Shown one piece after another: positions 8,506 to 16,861 of a stretch of 64,000 nucleotides of DNA; within the stretch, counting starts at the first letter, position 1, and each line of letters starts with the position of its first letter. The position numbers were made by a program, and so were the translations under genes. Location of the stretch: the NCBI GenBank assembly GCA_964618895.1, contig CAZUDO010000054.1, forward strand, positions 1 to 64,000. Reading direction: 5' to 3'. The stretch comes from CAZUDO01 sp964618895. GTDB lineage: Bacteria > Desulfobacterota > Binatia > DP-6. The notes under the pieces are model-generated. The model ran no database searches, had not been told where the DNA came from, and saw only the letters and a program-made list of their open reading frames with translations.

Positions 8506-9242
8506 CACGTGGCCGTCAGGAACTCGTGCAGGAGGGGATCGCGCGTGTCGCGGGCTTCGTCCGGGCTGCCGGTGAAACGGATGCGCCCCTCGTGCAGGAA
8601 GGCCATCCGATCGGCCACCAGGAACGCGCTGCCGAGGTCGTGCGTGACCACTACCGAGGTGAGGCCGAGCCGGCGCTGCACGTCGCGGATCAAATGATTG
8701 ATCTTCGCCGCCGTCACCGGGTCGAGGCCGGTGGTGGGCTCGTCGTAGAGGAGCGCACGCGGCTCGAGCACGAGGGCGCGCGCCAGCGCTGCGCGCTTGC
8801 GCATGCCGCCCGAGAGCTCGGCGGGCATGACGTGTTCGGTACCGGCGAGATCGACCAGTCCGAGCGCGTGCCGGACGCGCGCCGGAATCTCCTCCTCGGG
8901 AGCCAGCCGGTGCTCGACGAGCGGAAAGGCGACGTTCTCTCCCACCGTCAGGGAGTCGAACAGCGCCCCCTGCTGGAACAGCATCGACACCTTGCGGCGT
9001 ACGGGAACGAGCCCGTCCTCGTCGAGCGGGCCGAGCGCCGTCCCGTCCACCTCGACCTGCCCCCGATCGGGGCGCAGGAGCCCGTTCATGTGCTTCAGGA
9101 TGACGCTCTTCCCGGAGCCGCTGCCGCCGAGCAGCACCAGCGTCTCGCCCGGCAGCACGTCGAGGGTCACCCCGCGCAGCACCCGCGTGTCGCGGAAGCT
9201 CTTCTCCAGCGCCTGACAGCGGATGAAGGGCCGGGGGCTCAC
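8505..9242 (-). CDS. mlaF: MlaF-family ABC transporter ATP-binding protein
   Basis: The protein is a 245-residue ABC ATPase with Walker A GGSGSGKS, Q-loop FQQGALFDSLTV, signature LSGGMRKRAALARAL, Walker B ALLYDEPTTGLDP and the switch histidine in VVTHDL. The LSGGM(R/K)KR signature is characteristic of the MlaF/Ttg2A group. The start used is the GTG at 9242, which overlaps the TGA of mlaE; the open frame continues upstream but only as antisense-like sequence over mlaE. It energises lipid transport by the MlaE permease and MlaD encoded on either side. Confidence 0.93.
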   Translation of the reverse strand: MSPRPFIRCQALEKSFRDTRVLRGVTLDVLPGETLVLLGGSGSGKSVILKHMNGLLRPDRGQVEVDGTALGPLDEDGLVPVRRKVSMLFQQGALFDSLTVGENVAFPLVEHRLAPEEEIPARVRHALGLVDLAGTEHVMPAELSGGMRKRAALARALVLEPRALLYDEPTTGLDPVTAAKINHLIRDVQRRLGLTSVVVTHDLGSAFLVADRMAFLHEGRIRFTGSPDEARDTRDPLLHEFLTAT

Positions 9243-10039
9243 GTGGCGAGGAAGAGCTTGGTGAGGAAGAAGTCGGCCACGAGCACCGTGATGGAGGCCG
9301 CCACCACGGTGGCGGTGGTAGCGCGCCCGACGCCGTCGGCGCCACCGGTGACACGGAGGCCGTTCCGGCACGCGATGATGCCGATGAAATAGGCGAAGAA
9401 CACCGACTTGCCGAGTCCCGACAGCACGTCGTTGATCGTCATGCCGTAGAGCAGCTGGTTGACGTAGAAGTCGGGGCTCACACGCAGCTCGGTGACGGCG
9501 ATCATGAGCCCCCCCAGGAGCCCGACCAGGTCCGCCAGCACGGTGAGCGCCGGCAGCATGATGAGCAGCGCGACCAGCCGCGGGACGACGAGCGCGCGTA
9601 CCGGGCTGGCGCCGAGCGCCCGCAGGGCGTCGACCTGCTCGGTGACCGCCATGGTGCCGAGCTCGGCCGTGATCCCCGCCCCGACACGCCCGCCGATCAT
9701 GAGCGCGGTGAGGATGGGCCCCATCTCACGGACCATCGACACGCCGAGGATGCGCGACACGAACATCTTGGCGCCGAACCGTTCGAGCGAGTGGCCGAGC
9801 TGCAGGGCCAGCACCATGCCGAGCGAGAGCGCCGTCAGGTTGACGATGGAAAGCGAGCGCCAGCCGATCTGTTCGAGCTGGTCGAGCACGGCGCGCCAGC
9901 CGGGCGGGCGACGGATGCCGTAGCGGAGCGCGTCGCGGGAGAGGAGGGCGAGCTCGCCCAGGGCGTTGACGAACTCGAACACACCGGCCCCCGCGCGCCC
10001 CGACGCGACCGGTGAGCGCGCCGCCTCCGCCCCGACCAT
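9239..10039 (-). CDS. mlaE: MlaE-family ABC transporter permease
   Basis: This polytopic membrane protein of about 266 residues has the MlaE permease hallmarks: REMGPILTALMIGGRVGAG, AELGTMAVTEQVDALRALG and the terminal TGGADGVGRATTATVVAA. Five to six membrane segments are visible. I chose the ATG at 10039; an alternative start at 10111 would overlap the upstream gene by about 40 bases. It forms the inner-membrane channel of the Mla complex. No mlaC or mlaB homologue lies in this operon, in contrast to E. coli. Confidence 0.9.
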   Translation of the reverse strand: MVGAEAARSPVASGRAGAGVFEFVNALGELALLSRDALRYGIRRPPGWRAVLDQLEQIGWRSLSIVNLTALSLGMVLALQLGHSLERFGAKMFVSRILGVSMVREMGPILTALMIGGRVGAGITAELGTMAVTEQVDALRALGASPVRALVVPRLVALLIMLPALTVLADLVGLLGGLMIAVTELRVSPDFYVNQLLYGMTINDVLSGLGKSVFFAYFIGIIACRNGLRVTGGADGVGRATTATVVAASITVLVADFFLTKLFLAT

Positions 10040-10070
10040 GAGGCGCTCATATCGGCGGCCCTGAGGGGTG

Positions 10071-11150
10071 TCAAATCTTGGCGGTTTCGGACGGCGTGGC
10101 GGACACGTCATGCACCGCGCGCACCATCAGGCGGCGGAAGAAGAAAAGGCTGATGACGAGCGGAACCAGGTAATAAGCGACACGAAAGATGAGCACCGCC
10201 ACCACCGCCGGCTCGAGCGGCACCCCCAGGCTGACGAAGGTGGCGGTCATGGAGCTCTCCATGACGCCGAGGCCGCCCGGGACGAGCGACACCAGGGACA
10301 AGCAGATGCCGACCGCAAACCCGACCACGACCAACCCTGCCGGGATCGGGTAGTGCACGGCGCGGAAGGCGGTGAACAGGATCGCCATGGTCAGGATCCA
10401 GTCGAGGATGATCCAGCCGGCCGGCACGACCATGCGCTCCTTGCGCGAGAACAGGAACTCGAGGCCTTCGTTCAAGTTGTGCTGGAAGCGCCACAAGCGC
10501 ACGCGGCGTGGCGTGTAGCGTGGCGCCACCCGGCGCAGGATGCGATGCGCGGTGTCGGCCACGAAGAGGAGCGTCCGGCGCCGCAGCCGGCGGTGGTAGA
10601 CGAGGACCACCCCGTAGCCGAGCACCCCGCAGAACACGATTACGGCGCTCGTCGCTGCGACCAGCGCCGTCGGCGACAGGTCGTAGCGTGCCACCAAGGT
10701 GACAAAGCCGAGGAAGATGAAGAGCAGCAGGGTGAAGTTGGTGAGGAAGGTCTGCACGAGCGAGATGAGGACGGCGCGCCCCGAGGCGAGTCCCTGCTGG
10801 GACAGCAGGTACATCCGGACGGCGAACCCCGAGAGCCCGGCACTCGTGACCAGATAGTTGGCGGTGTTGGAGACGAACGTGATGCGCAACCAGGCGCGGA
10901 AATCGAGATCGAAACCGGCGGCGGCGGCGATTCCCTGGTAGGAGCGCGCCATGGTGGCGTACGACAGCAACGTCAGGGCGAGTGGCGCGGCCAGGGCCCA
11001 CGGGTCGATGGCCTGCGCGGTGCGCAGGAGCTCGCGCCCGTCGGCGAGCACCACCGGCAGGGCGAGCAACCCGACCCCGAACAGCAACGCGACGGCGAAG
11101 AACAGCCCGCGCCGATGCTGGGGCCCGGCGTCAGTGCGCTGGTCGGACAA
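10071..11150 (-). CDS. Lysylphosphatidylglycerol-synthase / flippase-like membrane protein (UPF0104)
   Basis: About 359 residues, almost entirely hydrophobic, with roughly eight membrane helices. It has features of the LPG_synthase_TM/UPF0104 family: FVSNTANYLVTSAGLSGFAV early on and SLVPGGLGVMESSMTATF near the end. The family includes lipid flippases and aminoacyl-phosphatidylglycerol synthase membrane domains; no cytosolic aminoacyl-transferase domain is present here. The start is uncertain. A TTG at 11150 lies just inside the end of the upstream gene, while an ATG at 11255 would overlap it by about 120 bases. It sits directly upstream of mlaE, so a lipid-related role is plausible. Confidence 0.75.
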   Translation of the reverse strand: MSDQRTDAGPQHRRGLFFAVALLFGVGLLALPVVLADGRELLRTAQAIDPWALAAPLALTLLSYATMARSYQGIAAAAGFDLDFRAWLRITFVSNTANYLVTSAGLSGFAVRMYLLSQQGLASGRAVLISLVQTFLTNFTLLLFIFLGFVTLVARYDLSPTALVAATSAVIVFCGVLGYGVVLVYHRRLRRRTLLFVADTAHRILRRVAPRYTPRRVRLWRFQHNLNEGLEFLFSRKERMVVPAGWIILDWILTMAILFTAFRAVHYPIPAGLVVVGFAVGICLSLVSLVPGGLGVMESSMTATFVSLGVPLEPAVVAVLIFRVAYYLVPLVISLFFFRRLMVRAVHDVSATPSETAKI

Positions 11151-12132
11151 CGACGCGCTTGGCGATCCACCACGTGAGCGCGCCGGCCGCAAAGCCGAGC
11201 GGGCCTCCGAAGATCGCCGACCCGATGAGGGTCTGGAAGTCGGGATGAACGGCATGGCCGGTCCACAGGATGATCGCGGTGCCGACCACCGCCGCGGTGG
11301 CGAGCGTGAGGGCACCGTCGGTATCGGGTACGGGGCCGAGGCCGTCGAATGCCACCACCCCGGCGAGCAGGGCGAGGACGGCGAGGCCGAGCACGAGCGT
11401 TCCCGGGAGCGGATGGGCGTACGCCGTCACGGTGATGGGCGGCGCTGTGCCGGGGTCGAGGACGAGCTTGGTGACCGTCAGGTCGCTCCGTGACGGGTTC
11501 TGGAGGACGTGCACCTCGCCGGTGTGGAGATGGTGCACCGTGGCCGTCCCGCGCCGACCGAGCCGGCGGGTGCCGAGCGCGTCCTCGAAGCGCCCGTCCA
11601 CCAGTTGGGCCGTCCCGCTGGCGTCGATGACGGTGAGGGAGAACTGCACCGGTGGCGCCGCGCCGCCGTCGGGGGGCGCCGCGAGCTTGCCCTCGAGCAG
11701 GAGGTTGAGCGTGCGATACCCGGCGGCCGGGATGCGCAGCGGCAGGCCGCTGCCCGTGCTACTCACCTCGACCGCCTGCACCAAGGGCGTACCGGGAAAA
11801 AGGAGGAGGTGGAAGGGCAGGTAGCACACCAGCACCCAGGCGGCGGCGACCGCGAGCCCGATGCCGCGGTCCCGGGCGGCGGTATCCGGGGCGAGCAGGG
11901 GTCGTACGCCGATGTAGGCCAGGAGCACGAGCGTCGCCAGGATCGCCGTGGCGAGTGCGCCGGGCATGGCGACGGCTCCGAACGTTCCCAGGCCGGCGGC
12001 GGCGAGGATCGCGACGGTGGCGGCGCCGGGGACGATCCAGGGGCGGACGGTGTCCAGCGCCAACGCGGCCGTGAGGTTCCGGGGGCGGTGCTTGGCTCCA
12101 GCCGGCTGCCGGCTACGTGATGCGGTGGCCAT
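11131..12132 (-). CDS. Membrane protein of unknown function with a periplasmic beta domain
   Basis: This 333-residue protein is not recognised. It has three N-terminal membrane helices (about 30-125, including LATAILATLVLLAYIGV), a central hydrophilic beta-rich domain (about 130-245) and at least three C-terminal helices ending at WWIAKRVVV. The topology suggests a polytopic inner-membrane protein with one extracytoplasmic domain. Its 3' end overlaps the start of the flippase-like gene, so the two are probably co-translated and may form a membrane complex. The start is the ATG nearest the upstream gap. Confidence 0.6.
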   Translation of the reverse strand: MATASRSRQPAGAKHRPRNLTAALALDTVRPWIVPGAATVAILAAAGLGTFGAVAMPGALATAILATLVLLAYIGVRPLLAPDTAARDRGIGLAVAAAWVLVCYLPFHLLLFPGTPLVQAVEVSSTGSGLPLRIPAAGYRTLNLLLEGKLAAPPDGGAAPPVQFSLTVIDASGTAQLVDGRFEDALGTRRLGRRGTATVHHLHTGEVHVLQNPSRSDLTVTKLVLDPGTAPPITVTAYAHPLPGTLVLGLAVLALLAGVVAFDGLGPVPDTDGALTLATAAVVGTAIILWTGHAVHPDFQTLIGSAIFGGPLGFAAGALTWWIAKRVVVRPAH

Positions 12133-12194
12133 CGGGCGGGGGGCGCTGCAACGCGCGCGCGGGTTCTACCGCACGCCGCCCCGCGGGAGCAAGC

Positions 12195-12929
12195 TCAGCT
12201 TGCCAGGGCGAGCGCTTCGAGGGCCTCGAGCCGGCGAAACACGAGCCGCCCGCCTTCCTTGGTGAGCAGGCCCTGATGCTCGAAGCGTCGCAGCACGGCG
12301 TTTACCTTGCGCACGCTGCCCGCCGACAGGTCGGCGATCGCTTCCTGCGTCAGGCGGAGCGAGAGCACATGGCCCCGGTCGTCCTCGACGCCGAAGCCGC
12401 GCACCGCCTCGATCAGCGACGACGCGACCCGCGCCTGCAGGTCCTGCATGAGGAAGCGCGCCAGGCGCAGCACGAGCGTGATCCAGCGCTCGGTGACGAA
12501 CGAGATGGCTCCCGCCAGCTCGGGCGCGTGCTCGCCCGCGATCGCGATCAGGAAGTCCTCGACACGGATGTGTCCCACGCGCAGGTCGGTGTACGCGGCG
12601 GCTTCGAACACGCGCGGCCCGCCGCCCTCGACCAGCGCGGCATGTCCGAAGATCTCGCCCGCGGGCAGCAGATGCAGGAGCACGCGTCGTCCGCCCGGCG
12701 TGGGAATCGAGAGGCGCGCCACGCCGGCGACCACGATGTAGAGGCTGTGGGCCTCGTCCCTCGGTCGGTAGACGATGTCGTGCCGGCGATACTCGCGCAC
12801 GATCATGTGTCGCTCGAGCGCCTCGCGTTGTGCAGGCAGGAGGCGCTTGAGCGCAGGCACTCCGCGCAGGGATCGATCCCCGGCGAGCGGCGCGATCACG
12901 GCGTCCCACGCCTCCTGCATGCGCCGCAT
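12195..12929 (-). CDS. Crp/Fnr-family transcriptional regulator
   Basis: About 244 residues. A cyclic-nucleotide-binding-like beta roll (about 40-150, with GVARLSIPTPGGRRVLLHLLPAGE) is followed by the long dimerisation helix. The C-terminal winged helix-turn-helix (about 190-235) carries LTQEAIADLSAGSVRKVNA. There is no four-cysteine cluster, so it is not an oxygen-sensing FNR. Phosphate-binding residues of true CRP are not clearly conserved, leaving the ligand open. Two ATG codons (12929 and 12920) are possible starts; the first is used. It is divergent from the helix-turn-helix gene at 13175 and upstream of a membrane-protein pair. Confidence 0.88.
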   Translation of the reverse strand: MRRMQEAWDAVIAPLAGDRSLRGVPALKRLLPAQREALERHMIVREYRRHDIVYRPRDEAHSLYIVVAGVARLSIPTPGGRRVLLHLLPAGEIFGHAALVEGGGPRVFEAAAYTDLRVGHIRVEDFLIAIAGEHAPELAGAISFVTERWITLVLRLARFLMQDLQARVASSLIEAVRGFGVEDDRGHVLSLRLTQEAIADLSAGSVRKVNAVLRRFEHQGLLTKEGGRLVFRRLEALEALALAS

Positions 12930-13174
12930 CCTACGTCGATGCGCCGGCTCTGTCGCTCGTCCTAAGGTACGAGCCCGGTCGGGCAAAAGGCTCGTCTCTG
13001 CAACTACAATCGCACTACGTCGCCGGGTGAATCGTCGATCTGTGGCCCCAGGTCCTTTTCTGTGGGGTTGGCTCGCACTACGGTACGCCGCCAAGTGACC
13101 TCACCCCTTTCGGTCGGCAGTCCTGCCCCCGAATGCGCGCGTGAATCACGTCCCACGGAAGGAGTTCGTAGCGA

Positions 13175-13783
13175 ATGACGGAAGATTGCGCACAGGCGAG
13201 GGATATCCTGGCGTCCAGTGGTGCCCCGGGGGCCCCGGAGCGGGCCCTGGTGCGGGCGCTCCTCGAAGACGCGATCGGGTGTCTTGGCGGGCAGGTGGGA
13301 CAACACCGTGAGCGACACCAGCTGGCGATGGATGCGCGGCGGTGGGTCGAAGACGGCGATCGGCAGTGGCCGTTCTCGTTCGAGAACGTGTGTGACACGT
13401 TGGGGTTCGATGCCACCTACCTGCGGGCGCGCCTTCTGCGCACGGTGAGCTTCGTGCCGGATGCGGCGGCGGGAGCGTCGCCGGGCACGCCGGCGCACGT
13501 CGGCGCCGGGCGCATGCCGGCGGAGCGCGACGTGGCGCAGATGATCCGCGACGGCGCGCCGCTACGGGCGGTCGCGGAGCGCTTCGGGATCAGCATCTCC
13601 AAGGCGTCCGTGCTCTCGTGCGGCCTCGCGAGCCGGATCAAGGCCGAGCGCGATCTGCAGATGTACGCGCTGCGACGTCAGGGGTGGACGTACCGGGCCC
13701 TGGCGCACGAGTTCGGCCTGTCGCGTATCCGCGTGATGCGCATCTGCACGCGTGCGAGCAGGGTGACCCGGACGGCGGCGTAG
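13175..13783 (+). CDS. Helix-turn-helix protein of unknown function
   Basis: This 202-residue protein has a strong ribosome binding site (AAGGAG about ten bases before the ATG). The middle contains WPFSFENVCDTLGFDATYL, a segment I associate with small uncharacterised deltaproteobacterial regulators. Two helix-turn-helix-like segments follow: LRAVAERFGISISKASVLS and WTYRALAHEFGLSRIRVMR. It is probably a DNA-binding protein. Its last 222 bases overlap the reading frame of the convergent M61 peptidase gene, which is unusual. Its regulatory target is unknown; the divergent Crp-like gene is a candidate. Confidence 0.65.
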   Translation: MTEDCAQARDILASSGAPGAPERALVRALLEDAIGCLGGQVGQHRERHQLAMDARRWVEDGDRQWPFSFENVCDTLGFDATYLRARLLRTVSFVPDAAAGASPGTPAHVGAGRMPAERDVAQMIRDGAPLRAVAERFGISISKASVLSCGLASRIKAERDLQMYALRRQGWTYRALAHEFGLSRIRVMRICTRASRVTRTAA

Positions 13784-15070
13784 CCCCGTGGGGTCAGGCT
13801 CCGGGGCGGGTTTCTCGCCGCGGTAGACGTGGCGGCGGAAGAACGCCGTCAGATCTCGACCGGCGACGTGGCTCGCCGCACGCAGGAGCCGCGCCGTGGT
13901 GAGCGCCTCGGGCTCGGCGACCAGCAGGCGGACGACGTCGTCGAGCCCGCGCGCGCCGTCAGTGGCGGTCATGATCACCCGATCGAGGGCGTGGAGGACG
14001 AAGGGGGCGCTGTTGTTGAGGGCATCGGCGTGGTGGGTGCGTGACAGATCGATCCGCCAGCGCCCGGCGCGCGCGAACGACGCGAGTCCGCGGGCGAAGC
14101 TCCGAGCCGACAGGCGGCCGACGCGGTGCTGGAGGGCGAGCGAGTAGTACTCGGCGAGCCCTTCGGAGATCCACTGCCCGTCGTGACCGGGACGGAACGG
14201 CTGCCAGACGTGAAAGAGCTCGTGCAGGTACGTGCTGGTGCGGTCGCCGGAGCGGAGCGGGATGCGGCCGTTGACGAAGAACGAATCCTCGCCCGAGAGG
14301 CCGCCGTGCCACATGGGGTCGGGCGCGCTCACCACCAGGAGACGCGGCGGGGGCGGGCCCAGTACGCCGGCCAGGACGGGCATGGTCCGCGCATAGAGCC
14401 GCAACAGTCGCCGCGCGTCGAGCGCGGCCCCGGGGGCGACGGCGACCGTCACGTCGGCCCCGGCGATGTGCCGGCGATGGCGGGCGATGCGGCCGAGCAG
14501 GTACCATCCCCGCGGCCGGTCGAACTGCTTGCCCGGCTCCTCGACGACGTAGGTGTCGCGCGCCAACGGGGCCAGCGCCGTGGCGCTCCGCCATTCCCGC
14601 GGCAGCTGGAACACGAGCCGCGCCCGCGAGCGCGCATCGAGCGCGCGCCCGCGGAAGCGCACGTTGATCTCGGGGAACAGGTAGAGCGCCCGGGTGGCGA
14701 CCCAGTCGCTGGCTGCGTGGCTGTCGAGATACGGTCCGGGGGGTCGCGGATGGTCGATCGCCACCGTGTAGCGCAGGTGCGCGTACGGCCCGCCCGGCGT
14801 CCATTCGAGCGTCCGGTCGTGCCACGCCAACCGCCCCGTACCCGCCACGTCCGTGGTGCGCCCGTCCCGGAACACGATCCGGAACGATTCGATCTCGTCG
14901 ATCCCCGCCAACAACCACCGCACCCGCGCCCTGCCGGGATCCTTCCTCGAGATGCGGACGACGTAGTCGACACTCAACGTCGTCGGGCTCGCCGCCCCCG
15001 CCGGCGATACGACGAGGCACATCGCCGCCAGCACCCCGACAGCGGCGGTGCACGCGCGAGCACGCCGCAC
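13562..15070 (-). CDS. M61-type gluzincin metallopeptidase with N-terminal signal peptide
   Basis: About 502 residues. A GTG start overlaps the stop of the upstream Nudix gene (TAGTG). A signal peptide (RRARACTAAVGVLAAMCLVV, cleavage near ASPAGAA) leads into a beta-rich N-domain resembling M61 glycyl aminopeptidases, then the zinc motif HELFH (His283, Glu284, His287) and the third-ligand region WISEGLAEYYS about 20 residues later. It is likely an exported or envelope-bound aminopeptidase. The conserved part ends near the FFRRHVYRG segment. The last 75 or so codons run antisense through the convergent helix-turn-helix gene and look non-native, so the natural stop may have been lost. Confidence 0.75.
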   Translation of the reverse strand: MRRARACTAAVGVLAAMCLVVSPAGAASPTTLSVDYVVRISRKDPGRARVRWLLAGIDEIESFRIVFRDGRTTDVAGTGRLAWHDRTLEWTPGGPYAHLRYTVAIDHPRPPGPYLDSHAASDWVATRALYLFPEINVRFRGRALDARSRARLVFQLPREWRSATALAPLARDTYVVEEPGKQFDRPRGWYLLGRIARHRRHIAGADVTVAVAPGAALDARRLLRLYARTMPVLAGVLGPPPPRLLVVSAPDPMWHGGLSGEDSFFVNGRIPLRSGDRTSTYLHELFHVWQPFRPGHDGQWISEGLAEYYSLALQHRVGRLSARSFARGLASFARAGRWRIDLSRTHHADALNNSAPFVLHALDRVIMTATDGARGLDDVVRLLVAEPEALTTARLLRAASHVAGRDLTAFFRRHVYRGEKPAPEPDPTGLRRRPGHPARTRADAHHADTRQAELVRQGPVRPPLTSQRVHLQIALGLDPAREAAREHGRLGDADPEALRDRP

Positions 15071-15735
15071 TACAAGATCTCCACCACCATCGGCCGCCGC
15101 CGGCGGAACGCATGCAACGCCGCCGGCCGGTGCGGGCCCCGGCGCACGCCGCCGGCACGGTGGAGGAGACCGAGCGACAGGATCTTCTTGCGGAAGTTGC
15201 GCCGATCGAGGCGGCGGCCGAGGATCGCTTCGTACATCTCCTGCAGCTCGCTCAGCGTGAACGTCGGCGGGAGGAGATTGTAGACGATGTTGGTGTAGGT
15301 GAGCTTGGCCTGCAGCCGCGCGAGCGCGGTAGAGACGACCTGGCGGTGGTCGTAGGCGAGCGGCGGCAGGTCCGTGACGTGCCGCCAGGCGACGTCGGCG
15401 TACTTCGGATGACGGCGTCCGCCCTGGAACCGCCCGCCATGGGGGATGAGGGCGAAGTACGCCACCGAGACGACGCGGTCGTGGGGATCGCGGTGGGGGC
15501 TCCCGAACGTATAGAGCTGCTCCAGGTAGACGCGGCGGACTCCCGTGCGGGCGGCCAGCTCGCGGCGCGCTGCCTGCTCGAGCGACTCCTCGATGCGGAC
15601 CCGTCCGCCGGGGAGGGCCCACCGTCCGGTGAGCGTACCGGCCCGGACCTCGACCACCAGGACCTGGAGGGCACGGTCGAGGACGGTGAAGATGGCGACG
15701 TCGACCGCAACCGCCGCTGCGGGCCGCGCGCTCAC
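15070..15735 (-). CDS. nrtR: NrtR-type Nudix-related transcriptional regulator of NAD synthesis
   Basis: This 221-residue protein has a Nudix domain (about 8-140) and a C-terminal winged helix (about 150-215) with LPPTFTLSELQEMYEAILG and DRRNFRKKIL, the NrtR hallmark. The Nudix box begins normally (GGRVRIEE) but the catalytic REUXEE part reads RELAAR, lacking both metal-binding glutamates. It should therefore bind ADP-ribose or NAD derivatives without hydrolysing them, as known NrtR regulators do. The GTG start overlaps the nadA stop (GTGA). Position directly after nadA supports feedback control of NAD synthesis. A plain ADP-ribose pyrophosphatase is the less likely alternative. Confidence 0.85.
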   Translation of the reverse strand: MSARPAAAVAVDVAIFTVLDRALQVLVVEVRAGTLTGRWALPGGRVRIEESLEQAARRELAARTGVRRVYLEQLYTFGSPHRDPHDRVVSVAYFALIPHGGRFQGGRRHPKYADVAWRHVTDLPPLAYDHRQVVSTALARLQAKLTYTNIVYNLLPPTFTLSELQEMYEAILGRRLDRRNFRKKILSLGLLHRAGGVRRGPHRPAALHAFRRRRPMVVEIL

Positions 15736-16733
15736 CCGCCGAGTGTGAGCATGCGCTCGAGGGCGGCCGCTGCCCGCACGCGCACGTCCTCGGGGATCGT
15801 GATCTCGGGCACGAGGTCGCGCAACGCGTCGCGCGTGCCCTCGAGGGTGATCATCTTCATGTAGCGGCAGAGCTGGCAGCTCTTGTAGAACTTCTTGCCC
15901 GGGACCTCGAGCAGGAGCCGATCCGAGAGGCCGCACTCCGTGACGATCAGGAACTCGCGCTCGGCACTCTCGGTGGCGTAGCGGACCATGCCGCTCGTGC
16001 TGAGGACCGCATCCGCCAGCTTGAGCACGTCGGCGCGGCACTCGGGATGGGCGAGCACGCGTACGTGCGGCAGGGCGGTGCGGACCTGCGCGATCTGCTC
16101 GGGCGTGATCTGGTGGTGCACGTAGCAGTTGCCGTCCCACGCGATGATGGTTTTGGCGGTCTGCGACTGGACGTAGGCCGCCAGATTCTGGTCGGGGACG
16201 AAGAGGATGTGCTGGCTCGGCAGCGCCTCGACCACCTGGACCGCGTTCGACGACGTGCAGCACGCGTCGCACTCCGCCTTCACGTCGGCGGTGGTGTTGA
16301 CGTAGCCCACGACCGCGAGATCCGGGTAGGCGGCGCGCAGCTCCGCCTTGCGCGCCGCGAGGTCCTCGGCCGTGACGCTGTCGGCGAGTGAGCAGCCGGC
16401 CTGGAGGTCCGGCAGGAGGACGCGCCGGCTCGGGTTCAGGATCTTGGCGGTCTCGGCCATGAAGTGTACGCCGCAGAAGACGATCGTCTCGGCCTCGACG
16501 CGCGTGGCCTGACGTGCCAGCTCGAGTGAGTCGCCGATGAAGTCGGCCACCTGGAAGATCTCCGGCCGCTGGTAGTTGTGCGCCAGGATGACGGCGTTGC
16601 GGCTGCGCTTGAGGTCCTGGATCTCGGCGATGGTGCCGGCCATCGCGGCGCAGCGCGCGGGGGTGTAGCTGGTGTCGCGGAGTGGCGCGAACAGGGTCTC
16701 GAGGGCGGCGGCGGTGGGTGCGGCGGTTGTCAT
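15732..16733 (-). CDS. nadA: Quinolinate synthase
   Basis: This 333-residue enzyme condenses iminoaspartate with dihydroxyacetone phosphate to quinolinate in de novo NAD synthesis, using a [4Fe-4S] cluster. Three cluster-ligand regions are visible: AGCSLAD, the TECGLSDR region and CQLCRYMKM near the end. The substrate-binding signatures ILAHNYQRPEI, FCGVHFMAETAKIL and HPECRADV are conserved. It is the first gene of an operon with an NrtR-type regulator and an exported peptidase. nadB and nadC are not in the window. A promoter lies at 16769-16797. Confidence 0.96.
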   Translation of the reverse strand: MTTAAPTAAALETLFAPLRDTSYTPARCAAMAGTIAEIQDLKRSRNAVILAHNYQRPEIFQVADFIGDSLELARQATRVEAETIVFCGVHFMAETAKILNPSRRVLLPDLQAGCSLADSVTAEDLAARKAELRAAYPDLAVVGYVNTTADVKAECDACCTSSNAVQVVEALPSQHILFVPDQNLAAYVQSQTAKTIIAWDGNCYVHHQITPEQIAQVRTALPHVRVLAHPECRADVLKLADAVLSTSGMVRYATESAEREFLIVTECGLSDRLLLEVPGKKFYKSCQLCRYMKMITLEGTRDALRDLVPEITIPEDVRVRAAAALERMLTLGG

Positions 16734-16753
16734 GGGAGGGAGGCGGCGACTTC

Positions 16754-16768
16754 GTGTAGCCTGTACGC
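16754..16768 (-). promoter_or_regulatory. Candidate NrtR operator upstream of nadA
   Basis: The 15-base sequence GTGTAGCCTGTACGC is an interrupted palindrome: 5-base arms (GTGTA/TACGC, one mismatch) around a 5-base spacer. It lies immediately downstream of the nadA -10 box, where a repressor would block transcription. Assignment to NrtR rests on position alone, and the motif is weak. Confidence 0.25.
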
Positions 16769-16797
16769 ATAGTCGATGCCCGCACCGGTCCTGTCAA
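16769..16797 (-). promoter_or_regulatory. Putative sigma-70-type promoter of nadA
   Basis: On the reverse strand a perfect -35 box TTGACA (16797-16792) is followed after 17 bases by GACTAT (16774-16769), a weak -10 box. The predicted transcription start is about 30 bases ahead of the nadA ATG at 16733. Confidence 0.5.
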
Positions 16798-16861
16798 GAG
16801 GGGCCCCGCGGCTTGCGCGCGTCCGTCGGGCCGGGTAGGGGACCACCGACCCGGAGGCCCG

